From: Oryzicola mucosus
GTDB taxonomy: Bacteria; Pseudomonadota; Alphaproteobacteria; Rhizobiales; Rhizobiaceae
NCBI RefSeq assembly: GCF_014534685.1
Contig: NZ_JACVVX010000005.1
Location: forward strand, 186,001-250,000
DNA: 64,000 bases
Reading direction: 5' to 3'
Notes under the pieces: generated by a model
Databases searched by the model: none
What the model was told of the DNA's origin: nothing
What the model saw: only the letters and a program-made list of their open reading frames with translations
Program-made: the position numbers and the translations under genes
Part shown: piece by piece, positions 46,404 to 58,236 of the stretch
Layout: each line of letters begins with the position of its first letter
How positions within the stretch are numbered: the first letter of the stretch is position 1

Positions 46404-47714
46404 ATGCCCGTCAACGCGTCCGGTCAAGGCTTCTGCAGAGACTGCCTTGCTCTCCAGCGGGCGGAGACGCGGCGCTGCACGGCATGCGGCAGCCCTCGCT
46501 TGCTTCGGCATCCCGAACTCTACAGCCTGGCCATCGCCCATATCGACTGCGACGCGTTCTATGCTGCGGTGGAAAAGCGCGACAATCCCACCTTGAAGGA
46601 CAAGCCCGTCATCATCGGCGGCGGCAAGCGCGGCGTCGTCTCCACGGCCTGCTACATCGCCCGGATCAATGGCGTGCGCTCGGCCATGCCGATGTTCAAG
46701 GCATTGGAAGCCTGTCCCGAAGCTGTTGTGATCAAACCGGACATGGAAAAGTATGTCCGCGTCGGGCGCGAGGTGCGCGCCATGATGCAGGCGCTGACGC
46801 CGCTGGTCGAACCCGTCTCCATCGATGAAGCCTTTCTCGACCTGTCCGGGACCGAGCGCCTGCACGGTCAGCCGCCGGCGCTGGTGCTGGCGCGATTCGC
46901 CCGCAGCGTGGAGAAAGAGATCGGCATCAGCGTCTCGGCTGGGCTGTCCTATTGCAAATTCCTCGCAAAAATAGCTTCCGACTTCCGCAAGCCACGCGGC
47001 TTCTCGGTCATCGGCCGCGAGGAAGCCGTGGGCTTTCTGGCCGAGCAGCCGGTGACGATGATCTGGGGCGTCGGCAAGGCCTTTGCCGCCACGCTGGAGC
47101 GCGACGGGCTGCGGACGATAGGCCAGTTGCAGAAGATCGATCAGTCGGACCTGATGCGACGCTACGGAACGATGGGCAACCGCCTTTTCTATCTGTCGCG
47201 CGGCCAGGACGAACGCCGCGTCTCGCCCGATCACGAGGCCAAGAGCGTCTCGGCCGAGACCACCTTCGACACCGATCTGGCTGCAACGGGAGATTTGGTG
47301 CCGGTCCTCCGTGCGCTGTCGGAAAAGGTGTCCTTGCGTTTGAAGAAGGCCGGCATCGCAGGCCGCACGGTGGTGCTCAAGCTCAAGACCCAGGATTTCA
47401 AGACCCGCACCCGCAACCGGCAACTCGCCGACCCGACGCGGCTCGCGGACCGCATTTTCCAGACCGGCCTGCAGATGCTGTCCAAGGAAACCGACGGCAC
47501 GCGCTATCGCCTGCTCGGCATCGGCGTCAGCGACCTCTCCGATGACGGCAAGGCCGACCCTCCCGATCTGGTCGACCAGCAGGCCCGAAAGCGCGCTCTG
47601 GCCGAAGGCGCCATCGATTCCTTACGTGACAAGTTCGGGCGCAAGGCTGTGGAAACAGGCTACACCTTCGGCAAGGGGCGCAATGCCCATCCGCCGGAGC
47701 CACTGGACGACTGA
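46404..47714 (+). CDS. dinB: DNA polymerase IV with N-terminal zinc ribbon
   Basis: Y-family translesion polymerase. The 436-residue protein has the catalytic motifs [17 protein letters not shown] and [11 protein letters not shown], the little finger about 250-345, and a C-terminal extension (to about 436). Before the polymerase, four cysteines (C11, C14, C25, C28) form a zinc ribbon that is not in E. coli DinB. A LexA box just upstream shows SOS control. It lies 132 bases after the HAD-like gene. Confidence 0.94.
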   Translation: MPVNASGQGFCRDCLALQRAETRRCTACGSPRLLRHPELYSLAIAHIDCDAFYAAVEKRDNPTLKDKPVIIGGGKRGVVSTACYIARINGVRSAMPMFKALEACPEAVVIKPDMEKYVRVGREVRAMMQALTPLVEPVSIDEAFLDLSGTERLHGQPPALVLARFARSVEKEIGISVSAGLSYCKFLAKIASDFRKPRGFSVIGREEAVGFLAEQPVTMIWGVGKAFAATLERDGLRTIGQLQKIDQSDLMRRYGTMGNRLFYLSRGQDERRVSPDHEAKSVSAETTFDTDLAATGDLVPVLRALSEKVSLRLKKAGIAGRTVVLKLKTQDFKTRTRNRQLADPTRLADRIFQTGLQMLSKETDGTRYRLLGIGVSDLSDDGKADPPDLVDQQARKRALAEGAIDSLRDKFGRKAVETGYTFGKGRNAHPPEPLDD

Positions 47715-47793
47715 CTGCTCCGACCGCATCTGGTCCAGTCGATTCATCCCATTCGCGGTTGCGGTGCGCGCCGACGCTTGCCACAGAGCGTAT

Positions 47794-48678
47794 ATGAAAC
47801 AACAGCAATCCACGATGCTGGCCGCGCTTTGGATGGGCGCGTCGGTTCTCTCGCTCATCCTCATGGCGATCTCCGGCCGCGCCACCACGCGCGTGCTCGA
47901 CGTCTTGCAGGTGATGGAAATGCGCTCGGTCACCGGCCTGCTCATGTTGACGCCGTTCGTCTATATGGCAGGCGGCCTGCGCGCGATGCGCACGCAGCGT
48001 CTGCCGGAGCATATAGGCCGCAACGCCGCGCACTATATCGGACAGGCCGGGTGGCTGTTCGCGCTGACGCTGATTCCGCTCGCCGAACTGATCTCCATCG
48101 AGTTCACCACACCGATCTGGACCGCGCTGCTGGCCGCGGCTTTTTTGGGTGAGCGCCTGACCCGGTCGCGCATCGCAGCCATTGCGCTCGGCATCCTCGG
48201 CGTTATCGTCATCATGCGTCCGTCGCTGGAAACGCTTCAACTCGGCCATGTCGTAGTGCTCGCCGCAGCCGTCGTGTTCGGCATCTCGTTCACCATGACC
48301 AAGTCGCTGACGCGTACCGAGAGCGCGCTGCGCATCATGTTCTGGATGCTCGTCCTGCAATCGATCTTCGGGGCCATCCCAGCCCTCCTTGTCTGGCGGC
48401 CGGTGCCGATGGAGATCTGGCCGTGGATCGTGCTGATCGCGTTTTCAGGATCGTTTTCGCATTACTGCATGGCCCGCGCACTGGCCCATGCCGATGCAAC
48501 TGTGGTGATGCCGATGGATTTCGTTCGTTTGCCGCTATCGGCACTGGTCGGCTGGCTGCTCTATGCCGAACAGATCGACATCTTCACGGCCTGCGGCGCC
48601 GCTCTCATTCTCTCCGGCAACCTTTTGAATCTCAACAGAAAGAGAAACAAAGACAGCATCGTTGCGGAAGTACCGTAG
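47794..48678 (+). CDS. DMT/EamA family transporter
   Basis: A 294-residue membrane protein with about ten helices and two EamA repeats, the second containing FSGSFSHYCMARALAHADATV and MPMDFVRLPLSALVGWLL. Start ATG 47794 (MKQQQSTMLAAL) is preferred; the frame extends upstream into dinB. Substrate unknown; family exports metabolites or drugs. Confidence 0.9.
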   Translation: MKQQQSTMLAALWMGASVLSLILMAISGRATTRVLDVLQVMEMRSVTGLLMLTPFVYMAGGLRAMRTQRLPEHIGRNAAHYIGQAGWLFALTLIPLAELISIEFTTPIWTALLAAAFLGERLTRSRIAAIALGILGVIVIMRPSLETLQLGHVVVLAAAVVFGISFTMTKSLTRTESALRIMFWMLVLQSIFGAIPALLVWRPVPMEIWPWIVLIAFSGSFSHYCMARALAHADATVVMPMDFVRLPLSALVGWLLYAEQIDIFTACGAALILSGNLLNLNRKRNKDSIVAEVP

Positions 48679-48817
48679 GCGCAAATGGCACCGACCCGCG
48701 CCCTCGGCGCCGTTCGCCGATCACACTTTTCCGACGATAGCTGAACCCTACCAGAACACCGTCACGCCGTCAAGAATAAATTCCTAAACTCACGGATCGG
48801 TCTTGAGTTCTATCGTC

Positions 48818-52264
<3,447 letters not shown>

Positions 52265-52580
52265 ATTAAGTTAAATCCTTGCTTTCGAAGCATGATTTCG
52301 AAAATTGAAATCCGACCGGGGACAGTTGTCCCAGCCCTCCAACGACCGCGCTTGAACCCCGAAGCGGCCTACCTCACCGACTCGCCCGAATGAATGCTGA
52401 AATAGCATTCTGGCAAGCTGATGGTCGGCCATCCCCGGCCGTCTGTCCACCGCTTGCGTGGCATCTTCACAGAACTGTGGCCTTCTCCTTTGCCGAAGCC
52501 GCTTCGCAGACTTGATCACCGCGGGGAAACCTGAAACGTTGCGCGCGATTTCGATTGTTTCGCTTTTGGAGAGCCTGCCC
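52265..52580. other. Divergent intergenic region between dnaE and frmA
   Basis: This 316-bp gap carries the promoters of both genes. A seven-base perfect hairpin GAATGCT/AGCATTC lies at 52392-52410. I see no protein-coding frame, no RNA gene and no known regulator site. Confidence 0.55.
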
Positions 52581-53708
52581 ATGAAAACCCGCGCCGCCGT
52601 AGCCATTGCCGCTGGAAAACCGCTGGAGATCATGGAGGTCGATCTGGAAGGCCCGCGCGAAGGCGAGGTGCTGGTCGAGATCAAGGCGACCGGCATCTGC
52701 CACACCGACGAGTTCACGCTGTCGGGCGCGGATCCGGAAGGCATTTTCCCCGCTATTCTCGGCCATGAGGGCGCCGGAATCGTCGTCGATGTCGGCAAGG
52801 GCGTGACATCTCTGAAGAAGGGCGACCACGTCATCCCGCTCTATACGCCGGAATGCCGGACCTGTCCGTCCTGCCTGTCGCGCAAGACGAATCTCTGCAC
52901 CGCCATTCGCAGCACCCAAGGCCAGGGCGTCATGCCGGACGGCACCAGCCGTTTCTCCATCGGCAAGGACAAGATTTTCCACTATATGGGCTGCTCGACC
53001 TTCGCAAACCACACCGTCCTGCCCGAAATAGCGCTGGCCAAGGTCAACCCCGACGCGCCTTTCGACAAGATCTGCTACATCGGCTGCGGCGTCACCACCG
53101 GCATCGGAGCGGTGATCAACACGGCCAAGGTCGAGATCGGCGCGACCGCCATCGTTTTCGGGCTCGGCGGCATCGGCCTCAACGTCATTCAGGGCCTGCG
53201 GCTTGCCGGTGCCGACATGATCATCGGCGTCGACCTCAATAACGACAAGAAGGCGTGGGGCGAGCGCTTCGGCATGACCCATTTCGTCAACCCCAAGGAA
53301 GTCGACGGCGACATCGTGCCGTACCTCGTCAACATGACCAAGCGCGGAGCCGACCAGATCGGCGGCGCGGACTACACCTTCGACTGCACAGGCAACACGA
53401 AGGTGATGCGCCAAGCCCTTGAATCATCTCACCGGGGCTGGGGCAAGTCCGTCGTCATCGGCGTCGCCGGCGCCGGCCAGGAGATTTCGACCCGGCCGTT
53501 CCAGCTCGTCACCGGCCGGACCTGGATGGGCACAGCCTTCGGTGGCGCACGTGGTCGCACCGACGTGCCGAAGATTGTCGACTGGTACATGGACGGCAAG
53601 ATCCAGATCGATCCGATGATCACCCACACGCTGAAGCTCGAGGACATCAACAAGGGTTTTGACCTCATGCATGCCGGCGAGTCGATTCGCAGCGTGGTGG
53701 TGTACTGA
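52581..53708 (+). CDS. S-(hydroxymethyl)glutathione dehydrogenase (class III alcohol dehydrogenase)
   Basis: Oxidises S-hydroxymethylglutathione, formed from formaldehyde, to S-formylglutathione with NAD+. The 375-residue protein has catalytic zinc ligand C40 (GICHTDE), the GHEGAGIV segment, structural-zinc cysteines in CRTCPSC...NLC, and [12 protein letters not shown] for NAD. A GGAG site precedes the ATG by nine bases. FghA, the next enzyme of the pathway, is at 55561 on the same strand. Confidence 0.95.
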   Translation: MKTRAAVAIAAGKPLEIMEVDLEGPREGEVLVEIKATGICHTDEFTLSGADPEGIFPAILGHEGAGIVVDVGKGVTSLKKGDHVIPLYTPECRTCPSCLSRKTNLCTAIRSTQGQGVMPDGTSRFSIGKDKIFHYMGCSTFANHTVLPEIALAKVNPDAPFDKICYIGCGVTTGIGAVINTAKVEIGATAIVFGLGGIGLNVIQGLRLAGADMIIGVDLNNDKKAWGERFGMTHFVNPKEVDGDIVPYLVNMTKRGADQIGGADYTFDCTGNTKVMRQALESSHRGWGKSVVIGVAGAGQEISTRPFQLVTGRTWMGTAFGGARGRTDVPKIVDWYMDGKIQIDPMITHTLKLEDINKGFDLMHAGESIRSVVVY

Positions 53709-53722
53709 GCCAAGTCCGGACA

Positions 53723-54187
53723 ATGGCCTTGCCCTCCGTCTATGTCGATGCCGACGCCTGTCCGGTAAAGGACGAAGTGATCAAGGTGGCGGAGCGGCAC
53801 GGCCTACCGGTAATCTTCGTCGCGAATGGCGGCCTGCGGCCGTCGCGCGATCCGATGATCCGACATGTGGTCGTGTCGAAGGGCGCTGATGCCGCCGACG
53901 ACTGGATCGTCGAGAACGCGCAGGCGAACGATATTGTCATCACCGCCGATATCCCGCTTGCCAGCCGCACCGTGGCGCTGGGAGCGCATGTGCTTGGCCC
54001 GACAGGCAGGCCGTTTACACCCGAAAGCATCGGCATGGCCGTCGCCATGCGCGACCTGAAACAGCATCTGCGCGAGACCGGTGAGAGCAAGGGTTTCAAC
54101 GCATCCTTCTCCCGCGAGGACCGCTCGCGTTTTCTCGGCGCACTCGACCAGGCGGTGCGGCGGGCCGTGCGCGCTGCCTCCACCTGA
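53723..54187 (+). CDS. YaiI/YqxD family protein (UPF0178)
   Basis: A 154-residue protein of the UPF0178 family (VYVDADACPVKDEV, VITADIPLASRTVALGAHVLGPTGRPF), probably PIN-like nuclease fold. No function is established. It is 14 bases from frmA, suggesting co-transcription. Confidence 0.9.
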   Translation: MALPSVYVDADACPVKDEVIKVAERHGLPVIFVANGGLRPSRDPMIRHVVVSKGADAADDWIVENAQANDIVITADIPLASRTVALGAHVLGPTGRPFTPESIGMAVAMRDLKQHLRETGESKGFNASFSREDRSRFLGALDQAVRRAVRAAST

Positions 54188-54210
54188 CCCTTTGCTGCTT
54201 TGCCTGGCCA

Positions 54211-54229
54211 TGATATCATCGTGATATCA
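54211..54229. promoter_or_regulatory. Tandem TGATATCA operator of the toxin-antitoxin module
   Basis: TGATATCA occurs twice (54211-54218 and 54222-54229), each copy a perfect eight-base palindrome, with centres 11 bases apart, one turn of helix. It is 14 bases before the antitoxin start, fitting autorepression by a ribbon-helix-helix antitoxin. Confidence 0.7.
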
Positions 54230-54243
54230 ATGGAGACAAAACC

Positions 54244-54516
54244 ATGGCGAGCATGGTTATCCGCAACCTTCCCGACGATGTGCTGGAACGCTTCAAGGCG
54301 CGTGCCAAGGCCAAGGGCGTGTCGACCGAACAGCTTGCGCGCGAGGTCATCAGCGAAAAAGCGGGGATGACGCGTGAGGAAGCCTGGGCCGAGATTGATG
54401 CCATTCGGGCAAAATCGAAGCCCATCGACCGCGAGACGTGGGAAAAAATCTGGGCGGAGCACAAGGCAGATCAGGAGCCTCGGAACACGTTTTCGGGCGA
54501 ACCTCATGGTGATTGA
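54244..54516 (+). CDS. FitA-like ribbon-helix-helix antitoxin
   Basis: A 90-residue antitoxin opening MASMVIRNLPDDVLERFKAR, the FitA/VapB-type ribbon-helix-helix DNA-binding start, with C-terminal acidic/helical toxin-binding region. It overlaps the PIN toxin by 11 bases and its promoter region has a tandem palindrome. Confidence 0.88.
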   Translation: MASMVIRNLPDDVLERFKARAKAKGVSTEQLAREVISEKAGMTREEAWAEIDAIRAKSKPIDRETWEKIWAEHKADQEPRNTFSGEPHGD

Positions 54517-54904
54517 TGCGAGCGTCGCCGTGCCTTGGCTGATCGAAACCCCGTTCTCCGCGTCGGCGCGGCGCGTCAGGCCGGCATTGCTGCTGGCACC
54601 GTCGCTGCTCTTGGTCGAGACCACAAACGTCCTGCTCAGATATGTCAAGATAGCGGGTGCATTGCCGGAGCCGATAGCTTCAAGACTGGCAACGCTGGAG
54701 CGGGTGATCGGAACCTTTGTGGACGACCGTGAACTGCTCCGCTCAGCCACCGATATCGCCATGGACAACAACCACAAAATCTACGATTGCCTCTACCTGG
54801 CCTTGTCTCTCGAACGCGGCGAACCCTTGGCCACTGCTGACCGCCGCCTTGCGGCACTGGCCGAAAAGCTCGGTGTTTCGGTCGAACTGGTGGTGGCGGA
54901 GTAA
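54506..54904 (+). CDS. PIN-domain toxin (VapC/FitB type)
   Basis: A 132-residue PIN-fold ribonuclease toxin. Acidic active-site residues are in MVIDASVAVPWLI (D4), LLVETTNVLLR, YDCLYLALS and LATADRR. It is in the next frame after the antitoxin with an 11-base overlap. Toxicity is inferred from the family. Confidence 0.88.
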   Translation: MVIDASVAVPWLIETPFSASARRVRPALLLAPSLLLVETTNVLLRYVKIAGALPEPIASRLATLERVIGTFVDDRELLRSATDIAMDNNHKIYDCLYLALSLERGEPLATADRRLAALAEKLGVSVELVVAE

Positions 54905-54907
54905 CGC

Positions 54908-55546
54908 ATGATCGTCCAAGGACGCCACGGCCCTTTTTATGCGGCAGCCCTTTGCGGCGTGGCGGCCCTCGCTCCGGCACTCTGGCTCAAGCCGGAACTG
55001 GCAGTGCAGATCGGGGCGAACGTCTTCTTCCTGGTTTATCTAAGCCTTGAACTGTTCAAGCTGCCGAAGCTGACGCCCGCATTTCTCAAGAAGCACGCCG
55101 CGAGCGCGGACGAGCCTGCCTGGCTGATCATTCTGATAACATTCGGTGCCGTGGTCGTGGCGGTGGGGTCGCTGTTCATGATCCTCAACGAACAGGACGG
55201 TCCGAAGACGCTGGATGTGACACTCGCGCTGCTTTCGGTTGCGCTGGGCTGGTTCACCATCCACACCATGGCGGCGCTGCACTACGCGCACATGTATTGG
55301 CGACCCGAAGACAACGCCAAGGAAAAGCCGATGGCCGGGCTGGATTTTCCCGGCGATGACGAGCCCTCCGGCTACGATTTCCTCTACTTCTCCTTCGTCA
55401 TCGGCATGACAGCCCAGACCTCCGATGTGGAGATAACGCAGACACGCGTCCGCAAGCTGAATACAGTGCATGCGGTCGCTTCGTTCTTTTTCAACACGGT
55501 TCTGGTGGCTGCCGCCGTCAACCTTGCCGTATCGCTCGCAAATTGA
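54908..55546 (+). CDS. DUF1345 family membrane protein
   Basis: A 212-residue inner-membrane protein with about five helices and the hallmark FSFVIGMTAQTSDVEITQTRVR near 160-181. The function is not known. It starts three bases after the toxin gene and precedes fghA. Confidence 0.87.
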   Translation: MIVQGRHGPFYAAALCGVAALAPALWLKPELAVQIGANVFFLVYLSLELFKLPKLTPAFLKKHAASADEPAWLIILITFGAVVVAVGSLFMILNEQDGPKTLDVTLALLSVALGWFTIHTMAALHYAHMYWRPEDNAKEKPMAGLDFPGDDEPSGYDFLYFSFVIGMTAQTSDVEITQTRVRKLNTVHAVASFFFNTVLVAAAVNLAVSLAN

Positions 55547-55560
55547 AAGCCGGAAATCTC

Positions 55561-56394
55561 ATGAAAACAGTGTCGACCGCAAAGTCCCATGGCGGGGTTC
55601 AGGGTGTCTATACCCATGCCTCGGAAGCGTGTGCCTGCGACATGACCTTCGCCGTCTTCGTGCCACCGCAGGCGAAGGACGCGCCCTGCCCTGTGCTTTG
55701 GTACCTGTCTGGCCTGACCTGCACGCATCAGAACGTCATGGACAAAGGTGAATACCGTAAAATGGCGGCCGAACTCGGTCTCATCATCGTCTGCCCGGAC
55801 ACCAGCCCGCGTGGAGAATTCGTGCCGGACGAAAAAGACAACTGGCAGTTCGGCTGCGGCGCCGGCTTCTATCTCGATGCCACGCAGGCCCCGTTTTCAA
55901 AGAACTACCGCATGTACAGCTACATCGTCGACGAACTGCCCAAAGTGATTGCGGCCAATTTCCCCGCCAATATGAGCCGCCAGGGTATCTTCGGTCATTC
56001 CATGGGTGCCCATGGCGCCTTGACCATAGCCTTGAAGAACCCGGAACGCTTCAAAAGCTGCTCAGCCTTTGCACCAATCACTCAGCCGATGACGGCGGGA
56101 TGGTCGAAGCCTGCCTTCGAAAAATATCTCGGTGACGATGAAGCGGCTTGGCGCGCCTATGACGCCACTGCGCTGATCGAGGATGGCTATCGGTTCGACG
56201 AATTCCTGGTGGACCAGGGCACAGCGGATGGATTTTTGGAGGACGGCTTGCGGCCTGGGCTGCTGCGGGAAGCCTGTCGCGCGGTTGGCCTGCCGCTCAC
56301 GCTCAACATGCGCGAAGGCTACGATCATTCCTACTACTTCATCTCAACCTTCATGGACGGCCACCTGAAGTGGCACGCCGAACACCTGCGCTGA
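55561..56394 (+). CDS. fghA: S-formylglutathione hydrolase
   Basis: Hydrolyses S-formylglutathione to formate and glutathione, completing glutathione-dependent formaldehyde oxidation with the class III alcohol dehydrogenase. The 277-residue protein has GLTCTHQNVMDKGEYRKMA and the nucleophile S147 in GHSMGAHGAL, with His in YDHSYYFISTF. The frame extends six codons upstream but ATG 55561 is the family start. It lies 14 bases after the DUF1345 gene. Confidence 0.95.
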   Translation: MKTVSTAKSHGGVQGVYTHASEACACDMTFAVFVPPQAKDAPCPVLWYLSGLTCTHQNVMDKGEYRKMAAELGLIIVCPDTSPRGEFVPDEKDNWQFGCGAGFYLDATQAPFSKNYRMYSYIVDELPKVIAANFPANMSRQGIFGHSMGAHGALTIALKNPERFKSCSAFAPITQPMTAGWSKPAFEKYLGDDEAAWRAYDATALIEDGYRFDEFLVDQGTADGFLEDGLRPGLLREACRAVGLPLTLNMREGYDHSYYFISTFMDGHLKWHAEHLR

Positions 56395-56489
56395 GTTTGC
56401 TGTGTTTGCGTAAGTTTCTGTGGCTTCGTCAGCCGGCGATGTCGCAGGGACGTGACAAAGTGTCGAAGCTGGGATAGGAGGGGATCGTC

Positions 56490-56509
56490 TGGACCTTTCG
56501 CGAGGTCCA
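56490..56509 (+). promoter_or_regulatory. Leader hairpin upstream of the glycine riboswitch
   Basis: TGGACCT and AGGTCCA form a seven-base stem with a six-base loop before the aptamers. It may be part of the riboswitch leader or the fghA transcript end; no T run follows. Confidence 0.35.
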
Positions 56510-56514
56510 TCCGT

Positions 56515-56697
56515 TTGCGGGAGAGAGCAGGCTTGCCTGCCGCCGAAGGGGAAATCGCCCGAAATCTCTCAGGCAAAAAGAACCGTCAACGGGAAGGACG
56601 CTCTGGAAAGTCGAGGCGAAAGCCTTGCGCCGAAGGTGTAAGCGCAGCGGATCGATCGATTCGCCCCGCGCGAGTCTCTCAGGCCTGAGACAGAGGG
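56515..56697 (+). promoter_or_regulatory. Tandem glycine riboswitch upstream of gcvT
   Basis: The two aptamers are recognisable: the first with GGGAGAGAGCAGGC, GCCGAAGGGG and ATCTCTCAGGCAAAAAG, then GGACGCTCTGGAAAG; the second with GCGCCGAAGGTG and GAGTCTCTCAGGCCTGAGAC, ending AGAGGGG. It lies directly before gcvT, the expected target, turning on the glycine cleavage system when glycine is high. Boundaries are approximate. Confidence 0.92.
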
Positions 56698-56748
56698 GCA
56701 CGGAATAGCCGCGGATGCGGCGGGTTACGTGCGAACTCTGGAGAGACA

Positions 56749-57849
56749 ATGACGGGCGACCCCATCAGGCATTTGCCATTAGAAGATCTTCATCAGTCGG
56801 CCGGTGCGCGTTTTGGCGCCTTCGCGGGCTGGTCGATGCCGCTGACTTACCCGGCCGGGGTGATGAAGGAACACCTTCACACCCGAGACCATGCCGGGTT
56901 GTTCGACATCTCGCATATGAAGCTGATTCTGGTTTCCGGTCCGCAGGCCGCGGATCTTCTCGACAAGGCCTGCCCGCTTTCGGCCAGGGCGTTGGCGCCG
57001 AGCCAGTCGAAATACACTTTCTTCCTCAACGAGCAGGCCGGCATCCTCGACGATCTGATCGTCACCCGCCTGGGCGACGAGCGGTTCATGGTCGTGGCGA
57101 ACGCCGGCAACGCCGCTGAAGACATCGCTCATCTGCAGGCTCTGGCCGAAGGGTTCGAGACCACAGTCGAACCGCTCGACCGCGTGTTCCTCGCCATCCA
57201 GGGGCCGGAGGCCGCGACAATCCTCGCAGAGGCGGGGCTGGCGCCGGAAGACCTCTTGTTCATGCAGGGTTTCGAGCCCAGGCCAGGCTGGTTCATGAGC
57301 CGTTCGGGCTACACCGGAGAGGACGGCTTCGAGATCGGACTGCCGGAAGCCGATGCCCGCGAATTGCTGACGAAGCTTCTGGCTGACGAAAGGCTGATGT
57401 GGATCGGCCTCGCGGCCCGCGACAGCCTGCGGCTTGAAGCAGGCCTTTGCCTGCATGGTCAGGACATCACTCCCGAGACAAGCCCGGCAAGTGCTGGACT
57501 GATGTGGGCTATTCCCAAGGACATTCGAGGCAGCGGAAATTTTATCGGTGCGTCCGCCCTCGCTAAGATCGTCGCAGATAGCCCGAGCGAAAAGCGCGTC
57601 GGCCTGAAGCCTGACGGCCGCCAGCCGGTGCGCGCCGGTGTGCAACTCACCGATGCCGACGGAAACACTGTCGGCCGCGTCACGTCCGGCGGCTTCGGGC
57701 CATCCGCGGGTCACCCCGTCGCCATGGGCTATGTCGCGAACGAGCTTTCAAAGCCGGGAATCACGGTGTTCGCCGATGTGCGCGGCACGCGGATTCCGGT
57801 CCAAATCCATTCCCTTCCCTTCACGCAGCATCGCTACCGCAAAGGATAA
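56749..57849 (+). CDS. gcvT: Aminomethyltransferase, glycine cleavage T protein
   Basis: Transfers the methylene group from the lipoyl-bound intermediate to tetrahydrofolate, releasing ammonia. The 366-residue protein starts at ATG 56749 after GGAGAG, with [38 protein letters not shown] and [15 protein letters not shown]. It is the first gene of gcvTHP, directly below a glycine riboswitch. Confidence 0.96.
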   Translation: MTGDPIRHLPLEDLHQSAGARFGAFAGWSMPLTYPAGVMKEHLHTRDHAGLFDISHMKLILVSGPQAADLLDKACPLSARALAPSQSKYTFFLNEQAGILDDLIVTRLGDERFMVVANAGNAAEDIAHLQALAEGFETTVEPLDRVFLAIQGPEAATILAEAGLAPEDLLFMQGFEPRPGWFMSRSGYTGEDGFEIGLPEADARELLTKLLADERLMWIGLAARDSLRLEAGLCLHGQDITPETSPASAGLMWAIPKDIRGSGNFIGASALAKIVADSPSEKRVGLKPDGRQPVRAGVQLTDADGNTVGRVTSGGFGPSAGHPVAMGYVANELSKPGITVFADVRGTRIPVQIHSLPFTQHRYRKG

Positions 57850-57853
57850 ACTC

Positions 57854-58222
57854 ATGGCCAAACTCTATTTCACCGAAGACCATGAATGGCTCAGCGTCGA
57901 CGGCGACGTCGTTACCGTCGGCATCACCGACTATGCGCAGGAACAGCTCGGCGACCTCGTCTTTGTCGAGCTTCCCGAGATTGGCCGTAGCTTTGCCAAG
58001 GGCGATACCGCCGTCGTGGTCGAATCCGTCAAGGCAGCCTCCGACGTCTATGCACCGGTGGACGGCGAAATCATCGAAGCGAACACCGCGCTGTCGTCTG
58101 ATCCCGCTTTGGTCAACTCCTCGCCCGCCGGCGAAGGCTGGCTGTGGAAAATGAAACTCTCGGATGCCGGCCAACTCGAAGGCTTGCTCGACGAGGCGGG
58201 TTACGCCGCCCATATCGGTTGA
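57854..58222 (+). CDS. gcvH: Glycine cleavage system H protein
   Basis: Lipoylated carrier of the aminomethyl group. The 122-residue protein has the lipoyl-lysine K60 in [10 protein letters not shown] and the C-terminal [12 protein letters not shown]. It follows gcvT by four bases and precedes gcvP by 14 bases. Confidence 0.96.
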   Translation: MAKLYFTEDHEWLSVDGDVVTVGITDYAQEQLGDLVFVELPEIGRSFAKGDTAVVVESVKAASDVYAPVDGEIIEANTALSSDPALVNSSPAGEGWLWKMKLSDAGQLEGLLDEAGYAAHIG

Positions 58223-58236
58223 AGCGGAGCGCCATC

